NCBI GenBank assembly: GCA_024426085.1
Contig: CP087974.1
Span: 1,922,001 to 1,986,000, forward strand
Length of the DNA stretch: 64,000 nt
DNA from: Rhizobium sp. RCAM05350
GTDB taxonomy: Bacteria; Pseudomonadota; Alphaproteobacteria; Rhizobiales; Rhizobiaceae
Direction of reading: 5' to 3'
Below are positions 21,629 through 31,318 of the stretch, piece after piece. Each line of letters opens with the position of its first letter. Within the stretch, counting starts at the first letter, position 1. The position numbers were made by a program, and so were the translations under genes. Under the pieces are notes generated by a model that worked only from the letters and a program-made list of their open reading frames with translations, was not told the DNA's origin and searched no databases.

Positions 21629-23337
21629 TCAGGCAGAGAACAATGGCACCCAGGCTCGTCCGCCTCCGGCCTCCCCTGCGTACCATATGAATGGCGACGT
21701 GATTTCGGGAGTTTTGAAGTAGTATGACACCAAAAGATGCTCTGCCGGAGGATATCGAAACTGGCTCCCGAAAATGTCGGAAATCAATTGTGAATAGCCT
21801 TCAAAATCTTCCCCCAAATTCAAATTGATCGAACGCGAAGGCTCAGGTATGGAGACCCTCGTAACTAAAGTATCTTCAGTACTCTGTTGGTCAAAAATCA
21901 TTTTAAACCCGGGAGCCTCAGCAAAAGAGCAGAGTAAGGTTGAAATTGGTTTTGCTTCTTCCACCAGGTCAAAGTAGGCCTTGCCACCAAGAGCCTCTTT
22001 CGCCTCAAAAAACTCCCGACCCGGCGGGCGAGTATGATAGAAGAAGACTAAATGTCGATCCAGAGCGCTAGTCGCGTTTAATTGCTCTATGTCAACTACT
22101 TGCCTGAACTCTAAATGCCATTCGCGCATAAATTCGAAAACGTAATGATAAGTCGATTCTTGTTCGCTACCGGTAGTGACGAGCAGCACATCTCCCATAT
22201 CACTTCCGAAAGGCGCCAATTCCGCAGAAACGCGATGACCTAACTCATGAATAAAGCGCCTGGTTGTCGGTAAGTCGCAGTGCTTGTGACGACCAAGAAG
22301 CTTAAGGGCTAATTCCTTTTCTTCAGTCTTGAAGTTATTCAACCAGTTTATGATGTTCAGTCTTTTACCGACCTGCGAGGAAATGAGTTCGACCGCATGA
22401 GCTTCCACTTCTGATTTTTCTTTGTCGCTTAACTCTAATGAAAGTTTGGAAAAATCGAGGGCGCCCAGAGTTTCCGTCTTTTTACGCGTACTCTTCGCTG
22501 TCGGTCCTTTTGGCTTTGGCCGGTATGGAAAAAGAGGTTTCCAAGGATAGCAGGATCCACCTGTTTTATTGTTTTCGCCGTCGGCCCAAATGAGGGGTAG
22601 GGTATTGTTTGGGCACTGAAAATGGTATGCGACCAAGAGCGCGGCATCTCCAAAGCCAACCGGATACTTGGGGTAAACTTGACTGCCTAGTCGTTTGACT
22701 CGTTCCCACTCCTCACCACTAAGGATTAAGTCTGCGGATTTCGAGGGGCTGGCATTAGGGATGATCACACCTCGCATTTCAGTTCTAAACCTACGGAGGG
22801 CCTTTTTGAGAAGACTGCTCCGAGTATGAACACGCTTTGGAAATGCTCAAAGTCCATGGCTTCATGAAATTCTCTTATGAACTGCGTTCCCGTCCCATGC
22901 GTATCGTTTAGAAACACCAAAACAGTTTTGCTTTTCTCAAATCTATCGAGAGTGGCAACACTCTTTATTTGTGTTTTTGGTAAGCCAAGTGCTTTCGAGG
23001 CTATGTAGGCATGCCGATCAGCACTATCCCCTCTTTCATCAGATACAACCAATATTACTCTGGATTTTGGCGTATTGGTCTCGGCGAGATAGCGCTCTAC
23101 ACCAAGCCACGTATGCCGCATCTTCGCCTCAAAATCTCGTTCATTAAAATATTGGATATTCAAGAGAATTTTTAGCGCTAAACTTTTGTCCCGTTCGTTG
23201 AAGTTTGAGAACCAAGCATCGAGATTTGTATAAAATTCGTCTGGATTAATGTTCCAGTGAGCACGGCGTTCTTCGATTGCAGCTAAAATCTCTTGCCCGA
23301 GTGACTGCAAGAATGGGTCCAAGAATTGAACAAACAT
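21629..23337 (-). CDS. Tandem phosphoribosyltransferase-like protein (PRTase-CE-like; one frameshift)
   Basis: About 569 residues once a missing A in the run near 22807 is restored. Unit 1 (residues 1-240) has SRVILVVSDERGDSADRHAYIASKALGL and a PRPP-loop-like VLVFLNDTHGTGTQF, then VGFGDAALLVAYHFQCPNN, TLPLIWADG and WKPLFPYRP. Unit 2 repeats the plan: INWLNNFKTEEKELALKLLG parallels AWFSNFNERDKSLALKILL; RHLVFFYHTRPPGREFF replaces the PRPP loop; and it ends HLLVSYYFKTPEITSPFIWY and WVPLFSA. The fold is that of conflict-system phosphoribosyltransferases as I recall them, and the activity is inferred. Its ATG shares a base with the TrpF-like stop (TGATG). Confidence 0.6.
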
Positions 23338-24040
23338 CAATGGCCTTCCTCCATTACTGCGGACACTAGTCGCGCAATCCTGTCTTTGTCCTTACGCGGA
23401 CCGTTTTGCGAGTTCACGGAAGTCATTACATCTACGCCGGTGCACTTCACTACCTCTAGTGCGCGGGCGACGTTGTCCACGTTTAGTCCCCCGCAAGTAG
23501 CATGGGAAGCTCTGGAAACGCCTCTACAATCTGGGCTGACACGGTCCAATCGTGGGCTTGCCCGCTGCCTCCTTTTGCTGAGTCGAGGATCACACCGTCC
23601 AAAATTTTATCCGAGATAAGCTGATCGATTCTCGATTTCAGTTCGGTCGTAGTTGTTTCTGGCGCCACCCTTAGGGAGTGCATAATACCGATTTCCGGCC
23701 ATTTTTCTCGAAACTGCATAAGGGTAGGAGACGAGATATCGAGACACATTTGCATCACATCAGGCTGAATTATGCGAGCATAGTTATCAAGCAGGTCCGG
23801 ACGTTCAGTGTGGATCAAGGTGAAGACCTGACACTTTCCACGAATTGAACTTGAGATAGCAGCGGCCAGTTCAACAGGTAATCGCGCTGAACCAGCTTTC
23901 GGCGATTTTCCCGGCCTCTCCAATAGAATACCGATCGCGTCCACGTCGAGATCTGCGCACACCGCAGCGTCTTCAACGGTCGTTATCCCGCAGATTTTGA
24001 TAAATCTACTATGCTTTTCGCGTATCCAATCGATAGCCAT
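23337..24040 (-). CDS. TrpF-like phosphoribosylanthranilate isomerase homologue in accessory context (frameshifted)
   Basis: About 235 residues from MAIDWIREKHSRFIKICGIT (GAGGTGGGG upstream). TrpF features present: KICGIT with the catalytic Cys, GVILDSAKGGSGQAHDW with the catalytic Asp and phosphate loop, and LLAGGLNVDNV after a one-base break near 23490. The last family motif (VDVSSGVE in TrpF) is altered to VDVMTSVNSQNGPRKDKDRI. It is not beside trpB/trpA and is translationally coupled to the downstream phosphoribosyltransferase-like gene. It therefore probably does not serve tryptophan synthesis. Substrate unknown. Confidence 0.72.
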
Positions 24041-24324
24041 TCGTACCCCACCTCGCAAGTCCAATGTCGAAAGCATCATCAAAGCGCAGCAATCTGTCCA
24101 CGTTCGAAGTAACTTGAAGATGAACTTGGTAAGAAGGGACTTCCAACCTTGTCCTGTGTGGTTGAGTGCTTTATCTTCAGTTGCTCGGACTTGAAAGTGG
24201 CACTCTCTGTCCTCATGGATCTTTAATCAAGCCACAGGGAACGACCGCTTTCGGGAAGCTTAACTTTGATGGCGGAGATGGGGGCGTGAAGCCGACCTCC
24301 GACCGTGATTAGCGCGCCTTCGGT

Positions 24325-25561
24325 TCAGTGTTCCTCCAATTCTTTAAGCGCGGAGCGAATACGTGGGCGCAGGGCATTTATGAAAGAGTTTGTTCGCTCT
24401 TGCAGCCATCCGATTGCCGTTTCCCGACCGATAGGAAGGTCCAGAGTGTCAATTACACGCTTGTCCGAAATGTCTGGTTTATCCTTTGAGAAATCTACCG
24501 TCGCGCCCTGTAGCTCGGCAGCAAGATCGACAGCTTGCCCTTCAAGCGCTCGCGCCGCTCTCTCACCGATGGAGTTATTATGTGACGAGAGGAATAGCCC
24601 GACCGTATCTGTGCGGGCGTCTCGGTAGACAGTCAGCCAGCTCGACCCGTTAGGGGCCCCGAACTTAAAGACGATGTATCCGCGAAGGGAGGCGGCGGGT
24701 ACCATCTGATCCGGGTCATCAAGTTGGAGCGTCTCCAAGAAATCGGTCCAAAATTGCAGACGCAGCGCGGCGCTTTGCTCGATATTCTTTCCTCTCAGGG
24801 GTGTCCCTGCTCGAAAAGTCAGGTTCGTCTGCATCCTCTTCACCATCGCCCAGCGTCATACCATCCGGAACCAAGATTACCGATCGCAGGATCGTCTGGG
24901 TGCGGGCGAGCACACGTGGTGCAACGATTTTAGACCCGTCAGGTGCTGCATAGATGGGCATCTCGACTAAACCAAGCGTGAAGTGCAGCCCTGCATGCGC
25001 CTGCAGGTATTCGGCAATGGATTCGACACCCTCACGGATTCCATCACCGACGATCAGCAACAAGAACCGCCCGCGTCGGAGGTTGAACGTCAAAGCATCA
25101 TTGAAGCTGATCTCCTCCACCTCGTGGCCAGCGCCGCGCACAAGGTCGAGGAGGACATTGCCCTTGCTGCCTAATCGTCTTTTAGCCTCACGCTGAAGAT
25201 CCGAAGCCGACCACTTGGTCAGTTCCTTCGAATAGTCCAAAATCTGGCCGATCACTTCGCGACGCCCCTCGGGGTTTCGCCATAGTTTGCACTCGACGAG
25301 CACAGGGAGCCCGCTGGGCGTAATCAGCAGGTTGTCGATGTTTCCCGCGGGGGTCACGAGTTCCCGGCAAATGGGCACTGCGTTGACGAACATCGGATCG
25401 ATTTCGGCGATCGGCAGGCAGCTTGGATGCCGGTGCACCAGCTCCTGAATATTGGCCTCGCTCAGACCATGCCCGCCGAGGCCCAGTCCGAGAGGGGTCA
25501 ATACCGAAACTTCTGTGCCACTCGGTGAAATCAAAAGAGGTGTCGCGTGCTGACGGGCCAT
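24325..25561 (-). CDS. PD-(D/E)XK nuclease-like protein with DUF4268 C-terminal domain (frameshifted)
   Basis: The ATG at 25561 (MARQHATPLLISPSGTEV) has an AGGA site. Residues 75-130 hold the nuclease-like core: IDNLLITPSGLPVLVECKLW (D...ExK) and EVIGQILDYSKEL. After a break near 24760 the second part (LRLQFWTDFLETLQ, GSSWLTVYRDARTDTVGLFL, AIGWLQERTNSFINALRP) matches DUF4268. The two halves rejoin to about 410 residues. The family occurs in accessory regions and may act on DNA. It is upstream of the TrpF-like operon on the same strand, about 285 bp away, so co-function is uncertain. Confidence 0.6.
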
Positions 25562-25642
25562 CGGATGTCCTGGGCTTCGAAGACTGTGGGTTGCTCGAAT
25601 CACTTGTCTGCGCCCATTACTACGCGTGATCAACCGGCGCAC

Positions 25643-26020
25643 TCAACCGCCGAGGTTGGCGTAAACTACCAGGAATGGTTCGCAGGCGGCGAGGGCGACC
25701 GAGCGCATGCCGTTGCTGTCGAACAGGGCGACCCGTTCAGTCCTAGCGCCGGTGAGCCCTGACCACCGAGATATCCGGTCGGTGTTTGATATCGAGTATG
25801 ACGGCACGGGCCACAGCCGCATCACCAAGCGCGCCGGCCACTCACATCATCGGGGTTGCGAGGGTAGCGCGGTGCCACCATCAGATGTTCAAATCGACAA
25901 ATAGTGGGTTAGAGACAAGCGTGTGAGATCGCCAGAGACACGACAAGGCCCTGTGGAGACAATCCTTAGAGTGGGTGACACTGCCAGCAGCTTAGTTTCG
26001 ATAATTCGGGAGATTAAGAA
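25643..26020. other. Gene remnant and intergenic DNA left of the island
   Basis: A minus-strand frame ending at 25643 (TERVALFDSNGMRSVALAAC) has coding-like composition but no start or family I recognise; it may be the tail of a decayed gene. The rest, up to the attachment repeat at 26021, holds nothing I can assign. Confidence 0.3.
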
Positions 26021-26045
26021 AATGGTGCTGCTAGAGAGATTTGAA
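26021..26045. repeat. attL: 25-bp copy of the tRNA-Thr 3' end
   Basis: Identical over 25 bases to 51524-51548, beginning just beyond the CCA-encoding end of the tRNA gene and running into its T-arm. The match ends at 26045 (next base G instead of C). This is the crossover-side duplication expected from tRNA integration. Confidence 0.9.
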
Positions 26046-26725
26046 GCTCCTACACAGCGACCCAAAAAGTCCGGAAACAAAGGCTTTTAGCACTGTCCTC
26101 ATGAGGTCGGGTGTACCAATGTTGTGGACCACCTGATAGCTGTTCCAAAGCCAAACTGTCAACATTTCCGATCCTAATGGCGAATCGATCCATGAGATTA
26201 TCCCAGGTGATTTTTCTGTTGTTCCCTGGACTAGCTCTGGCGCGTTTTTCCCCCTCGGAAGTTGGACCGGATTTTCATGCAGCCTTCTCTCGTGCAGCCA
26301 GGCCGGGCACAAGAATTCCCCGCGATCAGGGAGATTTCCCTTGACTTCTCATTTGGAAAATTCATTTATCAGATGTTGCCTAGTCCGGATGAGAAGCTTG
26401 CAACCGTCAATCCTGAGAAAGACGTGTTGAAGGGGATCACAAAGGTGTCGCGCCAGTTATGGCCTAACAAGGCTGGTTGCTACACACGGCGAAAGACTAC
26501 ATAGTAGTCTATTCCGTGGCAAGCGCTCAGGAATGAATTCGGCTAATATGCCACATATAGAATAGCAGGGTTACGGCAACGTACCCTGCTTTTTATTTTT
26601 CCGGCAGAAGATGATCATTGGGAAATATATTGATGTATTTCCTTTTCTCCGATTTCATCGGCCGTTTTGTGCCGTAACAATCCATTAGCACGACTTGAAG
26701 GGTTTTCGATTTAGATGGGCTAACA
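26046..26725. other. Left end of island without a confident gene
   Basis: A plus-strand frame ending at 26504 lies just upstream of a terminator and may be the tail of a short or decayed gene. I cannot assign it. The remainder is AT-rich. Confidence 0.3.
26564..26600 (+). terminator. Rho-independent terminator
   Basis: AGCAGGGT (26564-26571) pairs with ACCCTGCT (26583-26590) around a short loop, followed by TTTTATTTTT. It reads on the plus strand and is convergent with the minus-strand gene ending at 26726. Confidence 0.8.
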
Positions 26726-27445
26726 TCATAGTGGAAGCCCGCAAAAAGTGACGCCGAACTGAAAACGGCCGCCTAAAAAGCTGATTGGTGTTGAGCCTGT
26801 AGGATGAACTTTACCGTGACACTCGGTATCTTTGGCGGGCGAAAATAGAAGGTGCCGATCATCTTCGAAGCTCACCTGCCCTTCACTTCGCCTTTGTTTA
26901 TGCTGGACTGTATGTCGCTGTATTTCTCGTTTTACTTCCGCCAGAGCGAGCCCACGATACCACATCTTCTTTAGAACGGCAGTGATCGGAGATTCAAAAT
27001 TTTCCAAGGGAAGAGTAAAGGGTGAGGTTTTCCTGCTTGCGAAGACGGCTGAAGAAACCTCGTGTAGAAGGGATTTTATTTCATTCACGCGCTTTTCGAT
27101 ATGATTTCTGGTTTGGGAGTCTTTATCCTTCAAATTTTCCGGAACGAACTCTACCCACGATGCCCTACCAAAAGCTCCCCAAAGCAATTCTAGTTCGTGC
27201 TGGTCCAGCGGATTATACGACCACACAGAAAATCTAGCGGGCTCTGAATTCGAATTAGACTGTTGAAGTTTTTCAAAAGTTGCTTTGAGCGAAGCTTCGA
27301 TAGCATGACTACTAAGTCCACGGCGACCTTTGGGCATAGCTGGAGCAATAACGACCATATCCTGGATGCGTTTTGTCAATTTCAACAGCTCAGTTGACAG
27401 CGATGGTGTCGCGCCGACAAACACCAGGTAGTGGAGCGTTGTCAT
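26726..27445 (-). CDS. Uncharacterised 239-residue protein, second gene of a two-gene operon
   Basis: MTTLHYLVFVGATPSLSTEL begins at a 4-bp overlap with the upstream gene's stop. SSHAIEASLKATFEKLQQSN is basic or helical, and LDQHELELLWGAFGRASWVEFVPENLKDKD and EVKREIQRHTVQHKQRRSEG follow. No signal peptide or transmembrane segment. I do not recognise the family. The tight coupling suggests a functional pair. Confidence 0.65.
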   Translation of the reverse strand: MTTLHYLVFVGATPSLSTELLKLTKRIQDMVVIAPAMPKGRRGLSSHAIEASLKATFEKLQQSNSNSEPARFSVWSYNPLDQHELELLWGAFGRASWVEFVPENLKDKDSQTRNHIEKRVNEIKSLLHEVSSAVFASRKTSPFTLPLENFESPITAVLKKMWYRGLALAEVKREIQRHTVQHKQRRSEGQVSFEDDRHLLFSPAKDTECHGKVHPTGSTPISFLGGRFQFGVTFCGLPL

Positions 27446-28151
27446 CTCTGGGCGATTATTTTAAGCAATATATCAAGCGGAATTGAAATTCGTGCTTGGT
27501 CCTCTTTAGTTAGATCGCCAAAAAGCGCCTTTATCATGCTGACTCTGTCTACGGTTGATTTTGGTAGCGATTTACCCCGGCTCTTAAGAAAATGAGCCCG
27601 CTCTACCTCGTGGCGAGACAGCCAGTCGTCAATCTTCTTATGCGTTACCCGCACCTTCTCTGCTATCGGAACGCCCGGCTGATGAATTTCGATATCCTCA
27701 GGTAGCAACTCCCAAGTCTTTGCGGCGTGATCCGGTGCAGAAGTATCAGCGACGACGACATTTCCGTCTAAATCAATCGATATGTATCGTTTTTCGTAAT
27801 TGGATTGATGAACGCATCCCAAAAGGCATCCTCGTATACAGGTGTTTTCTCGTCCCTAACGTCCTTTGGTTTGAAAAGTACCCTAATGTCTTCCGGCAAT
27901 TCGACCCCTAGTGGGACGAGGCCGACCTTTTCAGCGATGCCAGGGTAGGAAACTTCTGCAACAATGGGCCACTGACGGAGAAAGTCTTTCAGCCCCTTCG
28001 GCATGGCGACTGCGCTTTCTGCAAACTCACGCTTGATCGCGTATCCCATGTTGCTCAGGAGATACGCACGTTGAAAATCGTCCCAATGCTCACGCACCCG
28101 GTCCACAATGAATTTTTGAATACTTTCTTCGAGCGTTTTTTGTTTTGCCAT
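27442..28151 (-). CDS. Uncharacterised protein with OST-HTH/LOTUS-like N-terminus (frameshifted)
   Basis: About 236 residues. The N-terminal 90 (FIVDRVREHWDDFQRAYLLS, NMGYAIKREFAESAVAMPKG, LKDFLRQWPIVAEVSYPG, VGLVPLG) resemble an OST-HTH/LOTUS winged helix in pattern; I offer this only as a lead. After a break near 27790 the remainder (YEKRYISIDLDGNVVVADTS, VRVTHKKIDDWLSRHEVERA) continues to 27442. It is the first gene of a coupled pair with the downstream 239-residue protein. The region upstream to 28506 is noncoding. Confidence 0.6.
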
Positions 28152-28506
28152 TATAATTTTCTAATTTGATTACCGGACGGTGAGCTTTGATCGCTAGCAA
28201 GGAGTTAGTCAACTACGGCGGATTATTCTGCAATTAAAAAACTCGTAAAAACGGTTTCTTCTTTCCGTATTCAACCTGCAACCACCGAGACTACCGACGA
28301 GCAAACAGCAGGCTGGTCGAGGCTCACGTACCCCTGTATTCCACCCCATCCATTGCTCTCCGGCCGGTCTCATGGACACCGAGTTAAGGTGGTTTTGGAT
28401 GAAAACCGGCTACAACGATGCGCAGGATGGAATCGCCAACATGTGCAGGACATCCGTGGCGGAACTTGTTGGAATGCTGAACTATCCAGGCCCGTTCGGT
28501 AAGGAA
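28152..28506. other. Intergenic, divergent promoters
   Basis: About 355 bp between the minus-strand pair and the DUF2958 gene. It is AT-rich near 28150-28250. I see no RNA gene. Confidence 0.4.
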
Positions 28507-28843
28507 ATGCTGCTGACTCATGAACTCAAGAACCATCTTCGTCATAACGCCGAATTTTCTGAAATCGCCGAATGCGACCACGAGCCCGTCGTCAAGCTCT
28601 TCACGCCCGATGCGAATGCAACATGGCTCTTCTCCGAGCTTGCGGCAGACGGCGATACCTTGTTTGGGCTTTGCGACCTTGGTCATGGTTGCCCCTGAAC
28701 TTGGCTACGCAAGCCTCTCTGAAATTTCGGCCCTACGAGGGCGCTTCGGCCTCCTGGTCGAACGCGACCACCATTTTAGAGCCGACAGGCCGTTGTCGGT
28801 GTATGCCGATGCGGCTCGTATCCGTGGCAGGATTGTCGCTTAG
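28507..28843 (+). CDS. DUF2958 family protein (frameshifted)
   Basis: From MLLTHELKNHLRHNAEFSEI (AAGGAA site), followed by VVKLFTPDANATWLFSELAA and FGLCDLGHG, then after a one-base break near 28690 ELGYASLSEISALRGRFGLL and ERDHHFRADRPLS. This is the complete DUF2958 pattern, about 112 residues, with conserved acidic and Cys positions. The family is frequent on plasmids and integrative elements; its biochemical role is unknown. Confidence 0.8.
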
Positions 28844-29103
28844 TCGGCGATCCACCTCGCAGCTTCCCCTCGCTTTCGGCGCTGTAACCGTACCCAACGA
28901 GTGGCGAAGGCCGCTCCTGGCAAAACTCCTGCGACACGGGATGCAAAATCGGCGGCAGTCGGTCCGGTGCTCAAAAGCATCTCCTGCAGCTTTCTTGCTT
29001 CCGATTTTGCATGCAGGAATTCCCGCGCTGCGGCTTTTGCCGTCACTATGCTCAGCGCTCCGATATGCTCACTTTTGCCAAGGCCAACTTGAGGGCGTTC
29101 CAT
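28840..29103 (-). CDS. Possible small basic protein
   Basis: An 87-residue frame (MERPQVGLGKSEHIGALSIV, AAREFLHAKSEARKLQEMLL) convergent with the DUF2958 gene. It has no recognised family and no strong ribosome site; it could be a chance frame. Confidence 0.3.
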   Translation of the reverse strand: MERPQVGLGKSEHIGALSIVTAKAAAREFLHAKSEARKLQEMLLSTGPTAADFASRVAGVLPGAAFATRWVRLQRRKRGEAARWIAD

Positions 29104-29203
29104 GCAAGCCGAAGTGGCGCTTTGCCACTATTCGAGGGTTGCATTGCCAATGAAATCCTTGATCTAAAGAAACTCCCTCGGGGCAATTAGAAAAGGTGAT
29201 TCT

Positions 29204-31318
29204 GTGGCGCGACTAACAGAACAAGAGCAGCAGGAAATCATTCGTTTTATCGAAGCCGATAAACCGTTGCCGGAAAAGTACCGTTTCCTGCTTTTTCACG
29301 ATAAGCGCGAGGTCGAACTTGTATGGAACGGCAAAAGTAACGAAGTCTGCAACGTCGTTCTGCCATTCCAGACCATAGAGCAGGTAGATGAGCCGCGAGC
29401 GGAAAAGCCAGAAGACACTGCCGCACAACAGGATTTGTTCTCGACCGACAGCAGGGGTCGGCAGCTTCAAGGCTGGAACAATAAGCTCATCTGGGGTGAC
29501 AACAGACTCATTCTTTCGTCGTTAAAGAACGGGCCGTTGCGCCAGGAAGTCGAACGACAAGGTGGGCTGAAGTTGATCTATATCGATCCGCCTTTCGACG
29601 TGGGAGCCGATTTTTCGATGGATATCCAGATTGGCGATGACACGTTCACAAAGAAGCCAAATATCCTGGAAGAGATCGCGTATCGAGATACCTGGGGGCG
29701 TGGGGCAGACTCATTTATCGCCATGATTTACGAGCGGCTCATACTTTGTCGCGATCTTCTAGCGGATGAGGGCAGCATATTTGTTCACTGCGATTGGAGA
29801 GTGAACTGGGCAATCCGCAGTGTGATGAATGAAATATTCGGCTCAGGTTTCTTTAGAAACGAAATTATCTGGCACTACGAAAATAAGCTTGGGACTGGTT
29901 GGGGTGCAAAAACATTTGATACTCGCCACGACGTAATTCTCCGATTTTCAAAGGGTAAGAAATACGTTCACAACGAAATTGCCGAGAAAGTCAAAGTCGA
30001 GAAGATGCAGCCCGTGACGAAGAAAGTCGAAGGTGAACGTATCTGGCTTAGAAACGACGATGGCAGCCTCATGTATGCTGAGGGGGCCAAGGAGCGACCT
30101 GTTGGAGATGTATGGACTATTCCTATAATTAATCCGGTTGCGACGGAGCGGTTGAACTATCCGACCCAGAAGCCGGAGAAACTCATAGAGAGAATCATCT
30201 TATCAGGCAGCAATGAGGGTGACCTCGTTGCGGACTTCTTCGCAGGTTCCGGGACTACCGCCGCCGTCGCCGAGCGACTTGGAAGAAAGTGGATTGTCAG
30301 CGACCTTGGAAAATTCTGCGGTCCACACCACTCGAAAACGGATGATAGGTGTGCAGCGCGGTTTGAAGGTGGAAGGCAAAAACTACCGTGCCTTCTGAAA
30401 TCCTTAACTTAGGTCGCTACGAGAGACAGCATTTCGTTGGCGTGAACCCCAATCTTCATGAAGAGCAACGCCAGAAGCAGCTTGAGGAAAAGGAAGCGGC
30501 CTTTTTGGACTTGATTCTGCGTGCCTACCGCGCTGAGCGGACTGATGGTTTCGCCAGCTTTCACGGTAAGAGGAACGGGCGGCTTGTCGCAGTCGGTCCG
30601 GTGAATATGCCTGTGTCGTGGCTATTCGTTGAGGAAATCATCCTTGAATGCCGCAAGAAGCATATCACTAAGGTCGATATTCTTGGCTTCGAGTTTGAAA
30701 TGGGCCTGTTCCCCAACGTGTTGGACGATGCACGCAGCAAGGGAATAGATATCGCTCCAAAGTACATTCCGGCTGATGTTTTCGACAAGCGGGCAGTCGA
30801 GAAAAATCAAGTCGTATTCCATGATGTCTCGTTCATAGAGGTGAAGCCACACATCAGAAGCAGAAGCGTCGCAGTCGAGTTAACTGATTTTTCCGTATTC
30901 TATTCTCAGGATTCTGTCGCCAACGCCGAAGCAACACTCAACGAGAAAGGCAGTAGGATCGTCGTCGAGAAGGGCCAAATCGTTAAAGTGAGCAAGGACA
31001 AGGATGGCATCGTCACCCGCGAAATGCTGACCCAGAATTGGACCGACTGGATTGATTATTGGTCCGTAGACTTTGATTTTGAAAACAAGCGGGAGATCAT
31101 TCGCACGCAGAATTCCGAAACCGGTGAGTGGGAGGAATCGTGGACTGGTGATTATATTTTTGAGAACGAATGGCAATCATTCCGTACAAAGAAGGACCCG
31201 CAAGTTGGAACTGACCAGCGTCTTTCACGAGTGCTCGCCCGGACGGCGCAAGATTGCCGTCAAAGTCGTTGACATCTTCGGTAATGACACCATGACCATC
31301 GTAGAGGTGCGGCTGTGA
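29204..31318 (+). CDS. Type III-like DNA methyltransferase, Mod subunit (two indels)
   Basis: Beta-class adenine methyltransferase of about 704 residues. Motif IV is [11 protein letters not shown] (near residue 127), followed by [20 protein letters not shown] and [20 protein letters not shown], and then the SAM-binding motif [21 protein letters not shown]. This order is typical of type III Mod. Breaks near 30322 and 31205 shift the frame. The long C-terminal part ([60 protein letters not shown]) probably contacts Res and the DNA. Its stop overlaps the GTG of the next gene (GTGA). Confidence 0.9.

Noticed and set aside
23337..24040. Housekeeping trpF
   Set aside because: Its neighbours are accessory, it is coupled to a phosphoribosyltransferase-like gene, and its last conserved motif is altered; trpB and trpA are not adjacent.
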